64,000 nt of DNA. It comes from Gp6-AA40 sp963723495. Lineage in GTDB: Bacteria > Acidobacteriota > Vicinamibacteria > Vicinamibacterales > UBA2999. A program made the translations under genes and the position numbers. The notes under the pieces are model-generated. The model ran no database searches. It was given only the letters and a program-made list of their open reading frames with translations, and was not told the DNA's origin. Positions 8,925 to 17,413 of this stretch are shown here, in pieces (position 1 is the first letter of the stretch; every line of letters begins with the position of its first letter). The stretch lies in the NCBI GenBank assembly GCA_963723495.1, contig CAVRQR010000011.1:310001-374000 (forward strand), in the 5' to 3' direction.

Positions 8925-9305
8925 TCCTACCTCACACCTTTCTCGCCCGGCGGTGAGCTCTGTCTCGATGAGACGTTCACGCGCGAGGGCGCCAACGACG
9001 TGTCCACAAGTAGCGCGCCACCCAACACGGCGTTAGCCGGCCAGTCCTTAGCGTGGTAATGACGCAGATCGCGAAGTTCACCAGAGTAAATCCAAGCCGC
9101 CTTCTTTTATCGAATGGCTTGGATCGCCGCTTCGTGGGGGTGTCTCCTATTACCCCGGCAAATCAGGCCGCGGGATGGGGCGAGCCCGCGTGATGCTGAC
9201 GTTCGACGGGTGCTCGAGGTCTTGTTCCGGGTTCAGCTGAGCACACCGTTGAACTTCGTCGGAGAAGGTCTCTCGAGTTGACTTGTTCGACGATGGCCAA
9301 GGATC
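8925..9305. other. 381-bp gap with cassette-boundary-like words and a hairpin
   Basis: No gene seen. It contains ACCCAAC followed closely by GTTAGCC (about 9012-9030), which look like collapsed attC core words. A 9-bp stem (ATCCAAGCC at 9090-9098, GGCTTGGAT at 9116-9124) follows. The second copy of the long direct repeat lies at 9144-9174, sharing ATCAGGCCGCGGG with 7017-7043. Confidence 0.5.
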
Positions 9306-9836
9306 ATGCGCAACATGACCATCGCTGAAGTTCGTCACCTGTTCACGTATACCGAATGGGCGAACGAGCGTGTGCTCGGTGCGGCGGAGAAGCTGCCGCC
9401 CGAAGATCTCCTGCGCGATGTCCACATCAGTTACAAATCGATCCTCGGCACGCTGTTGCATATGGCTGGCGCAGACTGGATCTGGCTCGAACGCTGGAAC
9501 GGCAACTCTCCCGTTGGTCCCGATGTCTGGGCTGGATGGACACCCGGCGATGCGCGCAGTCTGCAGCAGGTGCGCGAGCAGTGGGAACCGATCGTTCGCA
9601 GGCGCAATGCCTACCTGGAAAAGATCTCGGATGCGGATCTCGGTCGCGAGCTGGGTTACAGACGGTTCACGGGCGAGCCCTTTTCGCTGCCGCTCGTTCA
9701 GCAGATGCAGCATGTCGTCAATCACGCGACCCTGCACCGCGGCCAGGTTGTGGGCATGATTCGGCAACTCGGCGTCGTGCCCCCGACAACCGATCTGCTG
9801 TTCTATTTAATGGAGACTCGCCAGCTTTCGAGTTAG
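9306..9836 (+). CDS. DinB family protein (metal-binding four-helix bundle)
   Basis: 176 residues, standard length for the DinB/DUF664 family of metal-dependent, often thiol-transferase-like enzymes. The three metal-ligand histidines are visible: H52 (LLHMAG), H140 and H144 (NHATLHRGQ). YTEWANERVL at the N-terminus is typical. Start ATG 9306 is taken as longest; ATG 9315 is equally possible and would give MTIAEVRHL. It stands alone after the repeat region, 30 bases before the antiporter gene, possibly co-transcribed. Substrate unknown. Confidence 0.85.
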   Translation: MRNMTIAEVRHLFTYTEWANERVLGAAEKLPPEDLLRDVHISYKSILGTLLHMAGADWIWLERWNGNSPVGPDVWAGWTPGDARSLQQVREQWEPIVRRRNAYLEKISDADLGRELGYRRFTGEPFSLPLVQQMQHVVNHATLHRGQVVGMIRQLGVVPPTTDLLFYLMETRQLSS

Positions 9837-9866
9837 TCACAAGAGGCGGTATCCGCGCTCGCTCGA

Positions 9867-11099
9867 ATGACGCTCATCATCGCCATCCTGCTGTTGCTCG
9901 TAGTTTCGCGAGTCGCCGCGGAGCTGGCCGAGCGGGTGGGGCAGCCCGCCATGATCGGCGAGATTCTCGCCGGGCTCATCCTGGGTCCTGCCCTCTTTGG
10001 CCTCATTCAGGAGTCACCCGAGCTGACGGCCATTGCCGACATCGGCCTGCTGATGCTGGTCCTGCTGGCAGGAATGGAGATCGAGCTCAAGCAGCTCTTC
10101 GACGCGTTCACCGGGCGCAATCTCTGGATCTCGATCATGGGTTTCGTGGTGCCGCTGGCCCTCGGCGTTGCCACTGGCGCGATGATCGGGCTCGACGCCA
10201 ATCGAACGCTCTTCGTCGGGTTGTGTATCGCGATCACGGCGCTGCCCGTGAGCATCCGCATCCTGATGGACATCGGCCGGCTGCAGACGGTCGTGGGTCA
10301 GCGCATCATCGGCGCGGCGATCGCCAACGACGTCCTCGCTCTGCTCGTCCTCGGCGTGATCGTGAATGGGAATACGACGGGCGCAAGCTGGCGCGAGATG
10401 CTCGCGTCAGCGGGTATGCCCATCGTGAAGGTCGTCGTCTTCATGGCCGCCGTACTGCTCGCGGGGAAGGCGATCAACAAAGCTGCGGCGATGGCTCATC
10501 TCGACCGGTTCAGGGACGCGATCGGGAGTCGCCTGCGGGTCAAGGAGCCGGTGTTCGCCCTCACGCTGCTCTTCGTGATCGTGTTCGCAGCGCTGGCCGA
10601 AGTCCTCGGTCTTCATTTCGTCGTCGGCGCCTTCTTCGGATCGGTGCTCCTCAATCACGAGCTGCTCGGTCAGCAGCAGTTCGAGCAGGCGCGAAAGACC
10701 GCCTCGGCGGTCAGCATGGGCTTCCTTGCGCCCCTCTTCTTCGCGTCGATCGGGCTGGCATTCGATCCGTCAGGCCTCACCGATCTGTGGCTCACACTCG
10801 GTGTCGTGACCGTCGCGTTCGTCGGGAAGATCTTCGCGGGGCGCATCGGTGGATGGCTCGCCGGCATGAGGCCGGCCGAGAGCTGGGCACTCGGGATGGG
10901 ACTCAACGGCCGCGGCATCATGGAACTTGTCGTGGCCCGCATCGGCCTCAGCAGCGGTCTGATTGGCTCAGGGCTGTTTTCTGTGCTGGTGTTGATGGGA
11001 ATGGTGACGACGATCGTGACACCCACGTTGCTCAAGCGCGCGTTCGAGGCCGCAGATCGTGAGCAGCAGCGTGACCCTCAATCGGCGGCCTCGATCTGA
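9867..11099 (+). CDS. Cation:proton antiporter, CPA2 family
   Basis: 410 residues, nearly all hydrophobic with about 12 membrane segments; a Na+/H+ or K+/H+ exchanger domain. Visible marks include GEILAGLILGPALFG, LAGMEIELKQL, GRNLWISIMGF and a late GLNGRGIMELVVA, all typical of CPA2 exchangers. There is no C-terminal RCK/TrkA-N domain, so it is the short KefB-like form. It exchanges protons for monovalent cations at the inner membrane. The ion cannot be told from sequence. Confidence 0.9.
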   Translation: MTLIIAILLLLVVSRVAAELAERVGQPAMIGEILAGLILGPALFGLIQESPELTAIADIGLLMLVLLAGMEIELKQLFDAFTGRNLWISIMGFVVPLALGVATGAMIGLDANRTLFVGLCIAITALPVSIRILMDIGRLQTVVGQRIIGAAIANDVLALLVLGVIVNGNTTGASWREMLASAGMPIVKVVVFMAAVLLAGKAINKAAAMAHLDRFRDAIGSRLRVKEPVFALTLLFVIVFAALAEVLGLHFVVGAFFGSVLLNHELLGQQQFEQARKTASAVSMGFLAPLFFASIGLAFDPSGLTDLWLTLGVVTVAFVGKIFAGRIGGWLAGMRPAESWALGMGLNGRGIMELVVARIGLSSGLIGSGLFSVLVLMGMVTTIVTPTLLKRAFEAADREQQRDPQSAASI

Positions 11100-11303
11100 T
11101 TGGGACGATACGCCGGAATCGACGGCTGTTTGTAGATTTCTCAGCTCGTCGTTTGTAGCGCTCACTCCCCGACCTAAGGCGGTTGATGACCTGAATTCGA
11201 TATCTCGTGCAAGGCATTTGCCCATTCGTCAGTTGCTCAGGTCAACTCGTCAAGTCTGGGATGGCGTAGCTGGTCAACGTGTTGCTCTTCGAGGAGGGCT
11301 CCC

Positions 11304-11453
11304 ATGATTCGCAAGCTCGAGTCTGGCAGGTACCGTCTCTACTCGAGGAAGATCGACCCGCGGACCCGCCGGCGTCGTAATCTAGGAACGTTCTCGACCC
11401 GCGCGGCGGCCGAGAAGCACGAGCGCGCTGTTCAGTTCTTCAAGCGGCGATGA
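11304..11453 (+). CDS. 49-aa basic protein, integrase N-terminal-like
   Basis: MIRKLESGRYRLYSRKIDP, a run of arginines, NLGTFSTRAAAEKHERAV and a basic end. The pattern (short strands, then TRAAAEKHE) resembles the AP2-like or Arm-type DNA-binding domain at the N-terminus of tyrosine recombinases, here as a free-standing protein. A strong GAGGAGGG ribosome site precedes ATG 11304. The stop TGA overlaps the ATG of the next gene as ATGA (11450-11453), so the two are probably translationally coupled. Function unknown; DNA or RNA binding is a guess from charge and pattern. Confidence 0.7.
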   Translation: MIRKLESGRYRLYSRKIDPRTRRRRNLGTFSTRAAAEKHERAVQFFKRR

Positions 11454-12700
11454 ACGACAAGGCGAGGCACGTCCAGCGGGTCTATCTCACCCTGTTGCTC
11501 TTGCACACGCTCGCCGCGTCGTTCATCTGGGGAATCAACACGCTCTTCCTGCTCGATGCCGGCCTGAGCAACGCCCAGGCGTTTGCGGCCAACGCCTTCT
11601 TCACAGTGGGCCTCGTCCTCTTCGAGGTGCCTACCGGCGTGACCGCTGACATTCGCGGCCGGCGGTTCTCGTACCTGGTAGGAACGCTGACGCTGATCGT
11701 GTCGACAGTGCTCTATCTGCTGATGTGGCGCATCTCTGCAGGGTTCTGGCCGTGGGCACTTGCCTCTGCGCTCCTCGGTCTCGGCTTCACCTTCTTCTCA
11801 GGTGCCGTCGAGGCATGGCTGGTCGATGCGCTGACCGCGAGCGGATTCACGGGGCGTCTCGATTCGGTGTTTGCGAAAGGTGAGATCGTCGAAGGCGCGG
11901 CGATGCTCACCGGCTCGGTGGCTGGAGGCTACCTGGCGCAGGCGACCAACCTCGGGGTGCCGTACGTCGTCCGAGCCGCGATCCTTGTGCTGGGGTTCGT
12001 GCTCGCATTCGTCCTCATGCACGATGTCGGCTTTACCCCGAAGGCCAGCGATCGCCCGATTCGAGATGTGAAGCGTGTGCTGTCGAGCGCGCTGAAGTAC
12101 GGTCTCGGTAATCCGCCGATACGCTGGGTGATGCTGTCGAGCGTTTTCATCGACGGCGTGTCGATCTACGCCTTCTACGCGATGCAGCCCTATCTCCTGG
12201 AGCTGTACGGAGACCCGAAGGCGTATGGCATCGCCGGACTCGCGGCGGCGATCGTCGGCGGTGCGCAGATCGGCGGCGGGCTCCTGGTGCCGCATCTCCG
12301 TCGCGCATTCGATCGCCGAACCTCCATCGTGCTGATTGCCGTTGTCGTTGGCACGATTGCCCTTGCGATGGTCGCGTTGATGCCGCGATTCCTGACGGTC
12401 ATCCTGTTGCTGGTGGTGTGGGGTCTCGTGTTTGCCACGGTGATGCCCGTCCGTCAGGCGTTCGTGAACGGACTGATTCCCTCGGAACAGCGTGCGACGG
12501 TCTTGTCGTTTGGATCGCTGATGGGATCGGCGGGCGGTGTCGTCTTTCAGCCGGTCCTGGGCCGCGCCGCCGATGTGTGGGGTTACGGCACGTCCTATCT
12601 GTGTACGGCCGCAATCCATGCGATCGCGATTCCGTTCATCTGGCTGTGCCGGCGTGAGGGCGCGGAATCAGATGCGATTCCCGCAGACGATGCTCCGTAG
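11450..12700 (+). CDS. MFS transporter
   Basis: 416 residues with 12 predicted membrane segments. The MFS signature between helices 2 and 3 is ADIRGRRFSYLVG. The N-terminus (YLTLLLLHTLAASFIWGINTLFLLDAG) fits drug-efflux or unknown-substrate MFS clades. It overlaps the preceding 49-aa gene by 4 bases. It is convergent with the response regulator, whose stop lies 3 bases away, with no room for a separate terminator. Confidence 0.88.
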   Translation: MNDKARHVQRVYLTLLLLHTLAASFIWGINTLFLLDAGLSNAQAFAANAFFTVGLVLFEVPTGVTADIRGRRFSYLVGTLTLIVSTVLYLLMWRISAGFWPWALASALLGLGFTFFSGAVEAWLVDALTASGFTGRLDSVFAKGEIVEGAAMLTGSVAGGYLAQATNLGVPYVVRAAILVLGFVLAFVLMHDVGFTPKASDRPIRDVKRVLSSALKYGLGNPPIRWVMLSSVFIDGVSIYAFYAMQPYLLELYGDPKAYGIAGLAAAIVGGAQIGGGLLVPHLRRAFDRRTSIVLIAVVVGTIALAMVALMPRFLTVILLLVVWGLVFATVMPVRQAFVNGLIPSEQRATVLSFGSLMGSAGGVVFQPVLGRAADVWGYGTSYLCTAAIHAIAIPFIWLCRREGAESDAIPADDAP

Positions 12701-12702
12701 GG

Positions 12703-13161
12703 TCAGCGAGTCGCGTGTGGCGCGGCGGCCGCGGCCGGAACAGCAGCCGTTCGAGGGAATGTTGAGACGAACGACCGACCGGCTCGCGCCTCCTGCACGG
12801 CGTATAACAGATCCGCCGTAAGACGCAGCTTGACGACATAGCCGAGACCGCCGGCCTTCCTCGCAGCGAGGACGAAGTCCTCGTCGTCATGCACAGTCAG
12901 GAAGACAATGGCAGCCGTCGAACCATCGGCGCGCAGCCTGGACGCTACCTCGAGCCCCGTCATCCCCGGCATCGAGATGTCCAGCACGATGACATCCGGG
13001 CGCAAGGTTTTGGCGGCTTCGAGCGCATGCCGTCCGTCTTTCACGGCGCCGACGACCGTACAGCCAGACGTGAGCGCTGCAGTCGCGCACGCGAGCATGA
13101 TCTCGCTGTCGTCGACGAGCAACACTCGGGTCGTTTCAGATGAAGCGGTGCTGGACGGCAT
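12703..13161 (-). CDS. Response regulator, receiver domain only
   Basis: 152 residues forming one CheY-like receiver: acidic pair D17/D18 (LLVDDSE), phospho-acceptor D61 (VIVLDISMPG), T89 and K111 (GYVVK). Domains of this kind take phosphate from a sensor kinase. There is no output domain; after the receiver only a short Ala/Pro-rich tail follows, whereas relatives with this receiver type (NarL/FixJ) carry a helix-turn-helix. The tail may be a lost output domain. A histidine-kinase remnant lies just upstream on the same strand, so the pair is probably decayed. Confidence 0.85.
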   Translation of the reverse strand: MPSSTASSETTRVLLVDDSEIMLACATAALTSGCTVVGAVKDGRHALEAAKTLRPDVIVLDISMPGMTGLEVASRLRADGSTAAIVFLTVHDDEDFVLAARKAGGLGYVVKLRLTADLLYAVQEARAGRSFVSTFPRTAAVPAAAAAPHATR

Positions 13162-13221
13162 GGCCGGCGAAGTGCACTCATCGTGCCAGTGTCACGAGGT
13201 GGAAAGTGGCCGGTCGTTCGC

Positions 13222-13378
13222 TCAGACCGCGACTGTGTCCCTGCCTTCCACGACGTGCAGTGGTACCCTCGCCTCGAGCCGCGTCCCATCGCCGTCGACG
13301 GAGCGGATGTGGAAATTTTCCCCCTCGGGTCGAATCCTGAAGCCTCGATTCAAGACTGAAGCGAAGACAACGCGATGC
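13222..13378 (-). pseudogene. Remnant of a sensor histidine kinase C-terminus
   Basis: Read on the minus strand, the frame ending at TGA 13222-13224 gives FRIRPEGENFHIRSVDGDG, then TRLEARVPLHVVEGRD. This resembles the final GxGT..ARVPL end of a HATPase domain in NarX-type kinases. Only about 45 codons remain, with no ATP-binding boxes and no start, squeezed between the M48 stop (13379) and the response regulator. It probably was the cognate kinase of that regulator. The match is short, so confidence is moderate. Confidence 0.45.
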
Positions 13379-14800
13379 TCAGCGTTCCGTCAGCCGTATG
13401 GATTCGCCGACACGGCGGAACGTCTCTTGGAATGTTTGTCCTTCCTTCTCAGGCACGATCGTCATGTAGTAGAAAAGGCTTCCGTCGGGCAGGAACGTCG
13501 TGTAGAGCCCGATGAGCTCGCGGCCGCCGAGCGGCGACGGGTTCACCAGCGGCGTACTCAGCCCGGAGCGCTGGGAGATCCGTATCGACTGCTGCTCACC
13601 CGCAACGCGAAGCTCGGGATTGCTTTGCGACACGGCCTTGAGCCACGCGTTCGTCGCTTCTCGCAGATCTCTCGAGCCGGCCTTCGTGATGCCGAACTCG
13701 ACACCGTGCGTGAACATCGTCTGCCCATTGACCTGACCATAGCCGTTCTGCGGGACGACTTTGATCGAGCTGTTCGACGGCAGGCTGGTCCAGTTCTCCG
13801 GGACAGATGCCTGAAACACCTTGCCGCCGTTGATGCTTCGGTATTGCGCCGACGGAAGTGGGACAGGTTGGCCCGGGGTTCCCACTGATGGCACTGATTC
13901 GCCGCCGGAGCCTCCTTTTGACGGAGCCGGATCGTTCATCGATTTCGCCGGCGGCAGCTTCGCGAACGCGGCCTTGATCGACTCGAACTCCTTCTGGTCG
14001 GCAGGCGCCGCGATCGTCAGCATCTGCGCTTCTTTGGTGATGTACTGCGTGCGGTTTCCTGGATTCGGGTGGCTGCTCATCCACTGCGGAGCGCCGCCGC
14101 CTCCGCTGCTTTTCGACTCGCGCTCGATCGTTTCGAACATGCGCGCGAGCTCGCGCGGGTCGTAGCCGGCGCGCGCCATGATTTGTGCGCCGAGCAGATC
14201 GGCCTGCTTCTCGTAGTCGCGGCTGTATTTCAGAAGGAACGTGCCGAGTCCGAACTGGCTGCCCTGCGCGATCGCCGATCCAGCCGCACCGCCCACGACC
14301 GCGCCGCCGAGGACGCCGGCAATCTGACCGAGCTGCAGCCAGGGGTTCTGTGCTTTCGACGCGTTGGCAGTGCCGTGCCGGAGGAGCACATGCGACAACT
14401 CGTGCGCCATCACGCCGACGACCTCGCCTTCGGCAGCGGCGGCCTCGAACATGCCGCGATTGACGAACATCGGTCCGCCCGGCAGTGCGAACGCGTTGAT
14501 CTCCTTCAGATTGACTGGCGTGAACGAATACTCGAAGACCGATTCCTTGAACGCGGGAGGAGCGACTTCCACGAGGCGCTCGCCGAGCCTGTCCAGATAA
14601 CTCGAGATGCGGTCATCCTGGATGACCGGGTACTGCTGGCGAACTTCGGCGGCGGCTTCACGACCGAGTTCGACGTCCTGCTGCGGCGTGTAGCGGTTGT
14701 TCGGGCGCTTGATCGCCGTCTGCGCCAGCAGACCCGTGACTGAAATCGACAAGACCACCATGAGCGCCGTCGTGCGCAGTGAGGCGGTTGTGATCGCCAT
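13379..14800 (-). CDS. M48 family metallopeptidase, exported
   Basis: 473 residues. N-terminal signal: TTALMVVLSISVTGLLAQ. The zinc motif HELSH (H133, E134, H137) is followed by a third ligand in the YEKQADLLG region near residue 196, as in M48/BepA-LoiP type periplasmic proteases that degrade or help assemble outer-membrane proteins. A C-terminal domain of about 150 residues after a Pro/Gly/Ser linker lacks a name I know. ATG 14800 has a good ribosome site (CAGGAGAG) 7 bases upstream. It is transcribed toward the kinase remnant and regulator. Confidence 0.9.
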   Translation of the reverse strand: MAITTASLRTTALMVVLSISVTGLLAQTAIKRPNNRYTPQQDVELGREAAAEVRQQYPVIQDDRISSYLDRLGERLVEVAPPAFKESVFEYSFTPVNLKEINAFALPGGPMFVNRGMFEAAAAEGEVVGVMAHELSHVLLRHGTANASKAQNPWLQLGQIAGVLGGAVVGGAAGSAIAQGSQFGLGTFLLKYSRDYEKQADLLGAQIMARAGYDPRELARMFETIERESKSSGGGGAPQWMSSHPNPGNRTQYITKEAQMLTIAAPADQKEFESIKAAFAKLPPAKSMNDPAPSKGGSGGESVPSVGTPGQPVPLPSAQYRSINGGKVFQASVPENWTSLPSNSSIKVVPQNGYGQVNGQTMFTHGVEFGITKAGSRDLREATNAWLKAVSQSNPELRVAGEQQSIRISQRSGLSTPLVNPSPLGGRELIGLYTTFLPDGSLFYYMTIVPEKEGQTFQETFRRVGESIRLTER

Positions 14801-15214
14801 GATTGCTCTCCTGAATGACCCGTTGTATCCCGGTTGTAATACAGGATCGAGTCTTACGCGACTGCTTTTTTTGATCAGCTTACGCGCACCGAAATCGACG
14901 TCACGGCGCTGCGATTCCCGTGCCGCCTTTCACTGGCGCGCATGGCTCGCGTATCGCGCCTGCGCGCTTTCCCACGATCGCCGCAAGTCACGCATGAAAA
15001 CGAAACACTTCGGACGGCTCACCGCAGTCATCGAGCAAACCGAGTTCCGCTGCAATACGTAGTGAAACTGGAGGGCCATGTGTGGGGGACGCGTGCGATG
15101 TGTTGACGCTGGTTGACGAAGGACGCCTGCGGCTGCTGATTAGCGCACCTGGCTTGCCATCCGAAGCTCGTGATGGATCGTGGGCATCCTTCGCCTGCAT
15201 TCACGAGCGAAGGA
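14801..15214. other. 414-bp gap upstream of the M48 gene
   Basis: Contains the leader of the minus-strand M48 gene, including its ribosome site. A run of seven T at about 14868 stands out. No coding sequence or known riboswitch is recognised. The last 30 bases form the hairpin next to the tRNA. Confidence 0.4.
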
Positions 15215-15397
15215 TGGTGGACCAGACGGGAGTCGAACCCGTGACCTCATGAATGCCATTCATGCGCGCTCCCAACTGCGCTACTGGCCCACGGTGGGGT
15301 GGCTTGTCAGCCGTAGCTCGTTCAATGCCTGAACGAGCCCGCCTTCGCCGAAGGCTTCGGCGGGCAACCTTCACTGTGCAAACATGAGCGAAGGTTG
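15185..15397. repeat. Cluster of inverted repeats on both sides of tRNA-Ala
   Basis: Hairpins: CATCCTTCGC 15185-15194 with GCGAAGGATG 15207-15216 (touching the tRNA CCA end); GCTCGTTCA 15316-15324 with TGAACGAGC 15330-15338; a GC-rich stem within about 15338-15363; CAACCTTC 15365-15372 with GAAGGTTG 15390-15397. The outer two share CCTTCGCTC on one strand. None is followed by a U-run, so they are not classical terminators. Confidence 0.75.
15215..15290 (-). tRNA. tRNA-Ala (anticodon GGC)
   Basis: A 76-nt cloverleaf on the minus strand. The acceptor GGGCCAG pairs with CTGGTCC and includes a G3-U70 wobble, the alanine identity element. Anticodon stem CATGA/TCATG holds loop ATGGCAT, giving anticodon GGC. 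The T arm has GGTTCGACTCC. The 3' CCA is encoded (15215-15217). It reads GCC and GCU alanine codons. Confidence 0.95.
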
Positions 15398-15402
15398 AAC
15401 AC

Positions 15403-15705
15403 TCAATCGTAGCGCAGGGGCGATGATGCGGCAACCAGGTCGTGACTGGCCGCGGGACCGGCCGTCCGCACCCCACCCGACGTCTGACGAGAGTGGGCCA
15501 GCACCAGCCACCGCGTCAGCTGAGCCGCCGCTTCCTCCGGGGTTGAGCCGTAGAAGGGCATGAGAGCCGTCGGCATCCCGGCCAGGCGCCGCAGTTGTGC
15601 GCGCCATCGGTTGCCAACCGGCATGACTTCAATCTGATACAGGCGGCCGCCGATATCGTGTTCGAAGCGGTGAACGGTCACAGAAGGTCGATCAATTGTT
15701 CGCAA
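15403..15705 (-). CDS. Hypothetical protein, 100 aa
   Basis: A short frame with a plausible globular sequence: FEHDIGGRLYQIEVMPVGNRW, MPTALMPFYGSTPEEAAAQL, TRWLVLAHS. The central MPFYG and TPEEAA pattern looks like a conserved small domain, but I cannot name it. No signal peptide or membrane helix. It starts at 15705 and is read toward the tRNA. Confidence 0.55.
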   Translation of the reverse strand: MRTIDRPSVTVHRFEHDIGGRLYQIEVMPVGNRWRAQLRRLAGMPTALMPFYGSTPEEAAAQLTRWLVLAHSRQTSGGVRTAGPAASHDLVAASSPLRYD

Positions 15706-15925
15706 GACGGAAGCCGAGATCTTACGCGGACGTTACGTGCGGTCAAGCGAAGCGGGGCGCGAAGACGTCGTCCACATGCCCGCCGGAAGCGATCGCCGGG
15801 AAATTTTCGACAAGAAAAATGTGCGCTGTCAGCTTCTGCACAGCTTTTTCACCAATCATGCACAGGTTTTCCACAATCGCGCGTCAAATGGACAGTTCGA
15901 GCCGAAAACCGATCCAGCAGGTAGA

Positions 15926-17326
15926 ATGAACCCCTCCAGCCGGATGGCTCACTTGTTACGGGTGCTCATCGTTTTCGGTCTTCTCACCGTTGCGCGTGTT
16001 GTCACAGCCGCGGAGCCGGAGGCCACCCTCTTCCGTATCTTCATGCTCGACGGCAAGACGTTCGTCAGCTACGGAGAGTTCGTTCGTCTCGATGAAAACG
16101 TGGTTTTTTCGATGCCCGTCGGTGGGCCGCCCGATCAGCCCCGACTCCAGGTGGGCATGGTCCGCGCCGACCTCGTCGATTGGAATAAGACCGAGCGCTA
16201 TGCCGCCTCGGCGCGCTACCAGCGCTACGCGGCGACGCGCGGCGAAGAAGACTACCTGCGCCTGACCAACGACGTTGCCGACGTCCTGAACACCATCGCA
16301 CTCTCCACCGATCGCGCGCAGGCGCTGGCCATTGCCGAGCGTGCTCGGCAGACGGTCGCTGCCTGGCCGCAGTCGCATTTCGGTTACCGGCTCGATGACA
16401 TTCGCGAGATCGTCTCGCTGCTCGATCAGGCGGTCTCGTCACTGCGGGCCGTGGGCGGTGGAAATCCCTTCGAGCTGGCGCTCGTCGCGATGCCCAGTCC
16501 ACCCGAGATCGAACCGGTGCTCGGGATGCCGAACGCTCGCGAGCAGATCGACCAGATGCTGCGTCTGGCCACCGTCACGACAGCCGCCTCAGAGCGGATG
16601 GCGCTGCTGCACGCCGCGCTGGCGTTGATTTCGGAAGCCGGGCCTTCACTGTCTGCCCCCGATGCCTCGACCTATCGCGCCGATGTCGAACGTGCGATTC
16701 GAGACGAACTCGCCATCGACAAGCGATACACCGATCTCTCACGCCGATCCCTCGATCAGGCAACCCGCGCGGCGACCCGTGCGGATAGCCCGGCAATCGA
16801 GCGCATCGCCGTGACCGTGCGTCAGGAAGATACCAAGCTGGGTAACAAGCGTCCCCAGGTCGTCGAGGCGCTGAACACGTCACTCCAGGGAAAGCTGGCT
16901 CACGCACGTCGTCTTCGCCTGCTTCGGGATCAGTGGACTCTTCGCCGCGATACCTATCGTCAGTATCAGCAATCAGTGGCCTCGTCGTTGCTAATGCTGG
17001 TCAAGTCCACGGCATCCCTCAGAGCCATCCGGACGCTCGACGGCCCGCATCCCGATCAACTCGTCACGCTCAAAGCGCAGTTGAGCGGCGGCGCCGTGCG
17101 ACTCGAGCGCATGCGGACACCGGAGTACCTGCGTGACGTGCACGAGCGGCTGGTTGGCGCGTGGCGCTTTGCAGAGAATGCCGTTCGCGCCCGTTACGAT
17201 GCGGTCTCGAACGCCGACGCAACGGCAGCATGGGAAGCCTCGTCCTCGGCCGCTGGCGCGTTGATGATGCTGGCCCGCGTGCAGCAGGACCTCACGTCTC
17301 TGCTGTCTCCACCGCAACTGCAGTAA
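15926..17326 (+). CDS. Exported protein of unknown function, 466 aa
   Basis: The frame is open from 15737, but ATG 15926 gives a clean signal peptide (AHLLRVLIVFGLLTVARVVTAAEP), so that start is chosen. The mature protein begins with a small beta domain (LFRIFMLDGKTFVSYGEFVRLD, VVFSMPVGG) and continues as a long helical region with many Ala and Arg (TNDVADVLNTIALSTDRAQAL). It may be a periplasmic scaffold or sensor; no family recognised. The 220-bp leader is AT-rich and probably holds its promoter. A palindromic repeat separates it from addB. Confidence 0.65.
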   Translation: MNPSSRMAHLLRVLIVFGLLTVARVVTAAEPEATLFRIFMLDGKTFVSYGEFVRLDENVVFSMPVGGPPDQPRLQVGMVRADLVDWNKTERYAASARYQRYAATRGEEDYLRLTNDVADVLNTIALSTDRAQALAIAERARQTVAAWPQSHFGYRLDDIREIVSLLDQAVSSLRAVGGGNPFELALVAMPSPPEIEPVLGMPNAREQIDQMLRLATVTTAASERMALLHAALALISEAGPSLSAPDASTYRADVERAIRDELAIDKRYTDLSRRSLDQATRAATRADSPAIERIAVTVRQEDTKLGNKRPQVVEALNTSLQGKLAHARRLRLLRDQWTLRRDTYRQYQQSVASSLLMLVKSTASLRAIRTLDGPHPDQLVTLKAQLSGGAVRLERMRTPEYLRDVHERLVGAWRFAENAVRARYDAVSNADATAAWEASSSAAGALMMLARVQQDLTSLLSPPQLQ

Positions 17327-17349
17327 CCCGCCCCGATCGCGTCGTCTCC

Positions 17350-17370
17350 CCGGCTGAATCCGGACACTAT
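17350..17370 (-). repeat. Diverged member of the GTCCGGCT..AGCCGGAC palindrome family
   Basis: Read on the minus strand it is GTGTCCGGATTCAGCCGG within ATAGTGTCC..., matching the copy at 61454 in 18 of 21 positions. It lies between the exported-protein gene and addB. Confidence 0.65.
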
Positions 17371-17413
17371 GCCTGTCGGTTTTCTGGTTGCCGGAGCTGG
17401 TAGCCTGTAGCCA

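Noticed and set aside
9012..9030. A short attC from ACCCAAC to GTTAGCC
   Set aside because: Too short to fold into an attC; kept only as a possible scar.
11798..12619. A 273-aa minus-strand reading frame
   Set aside because: Opposite the MFS gene; highly charged shadow text.
15867..15875. A replication origin signalled by a DnaA-box-like TTTTCCACA
   Set aside because: A single near-match, no cluster of boxes, and no dnaA/dnaN/gidA neighbours.
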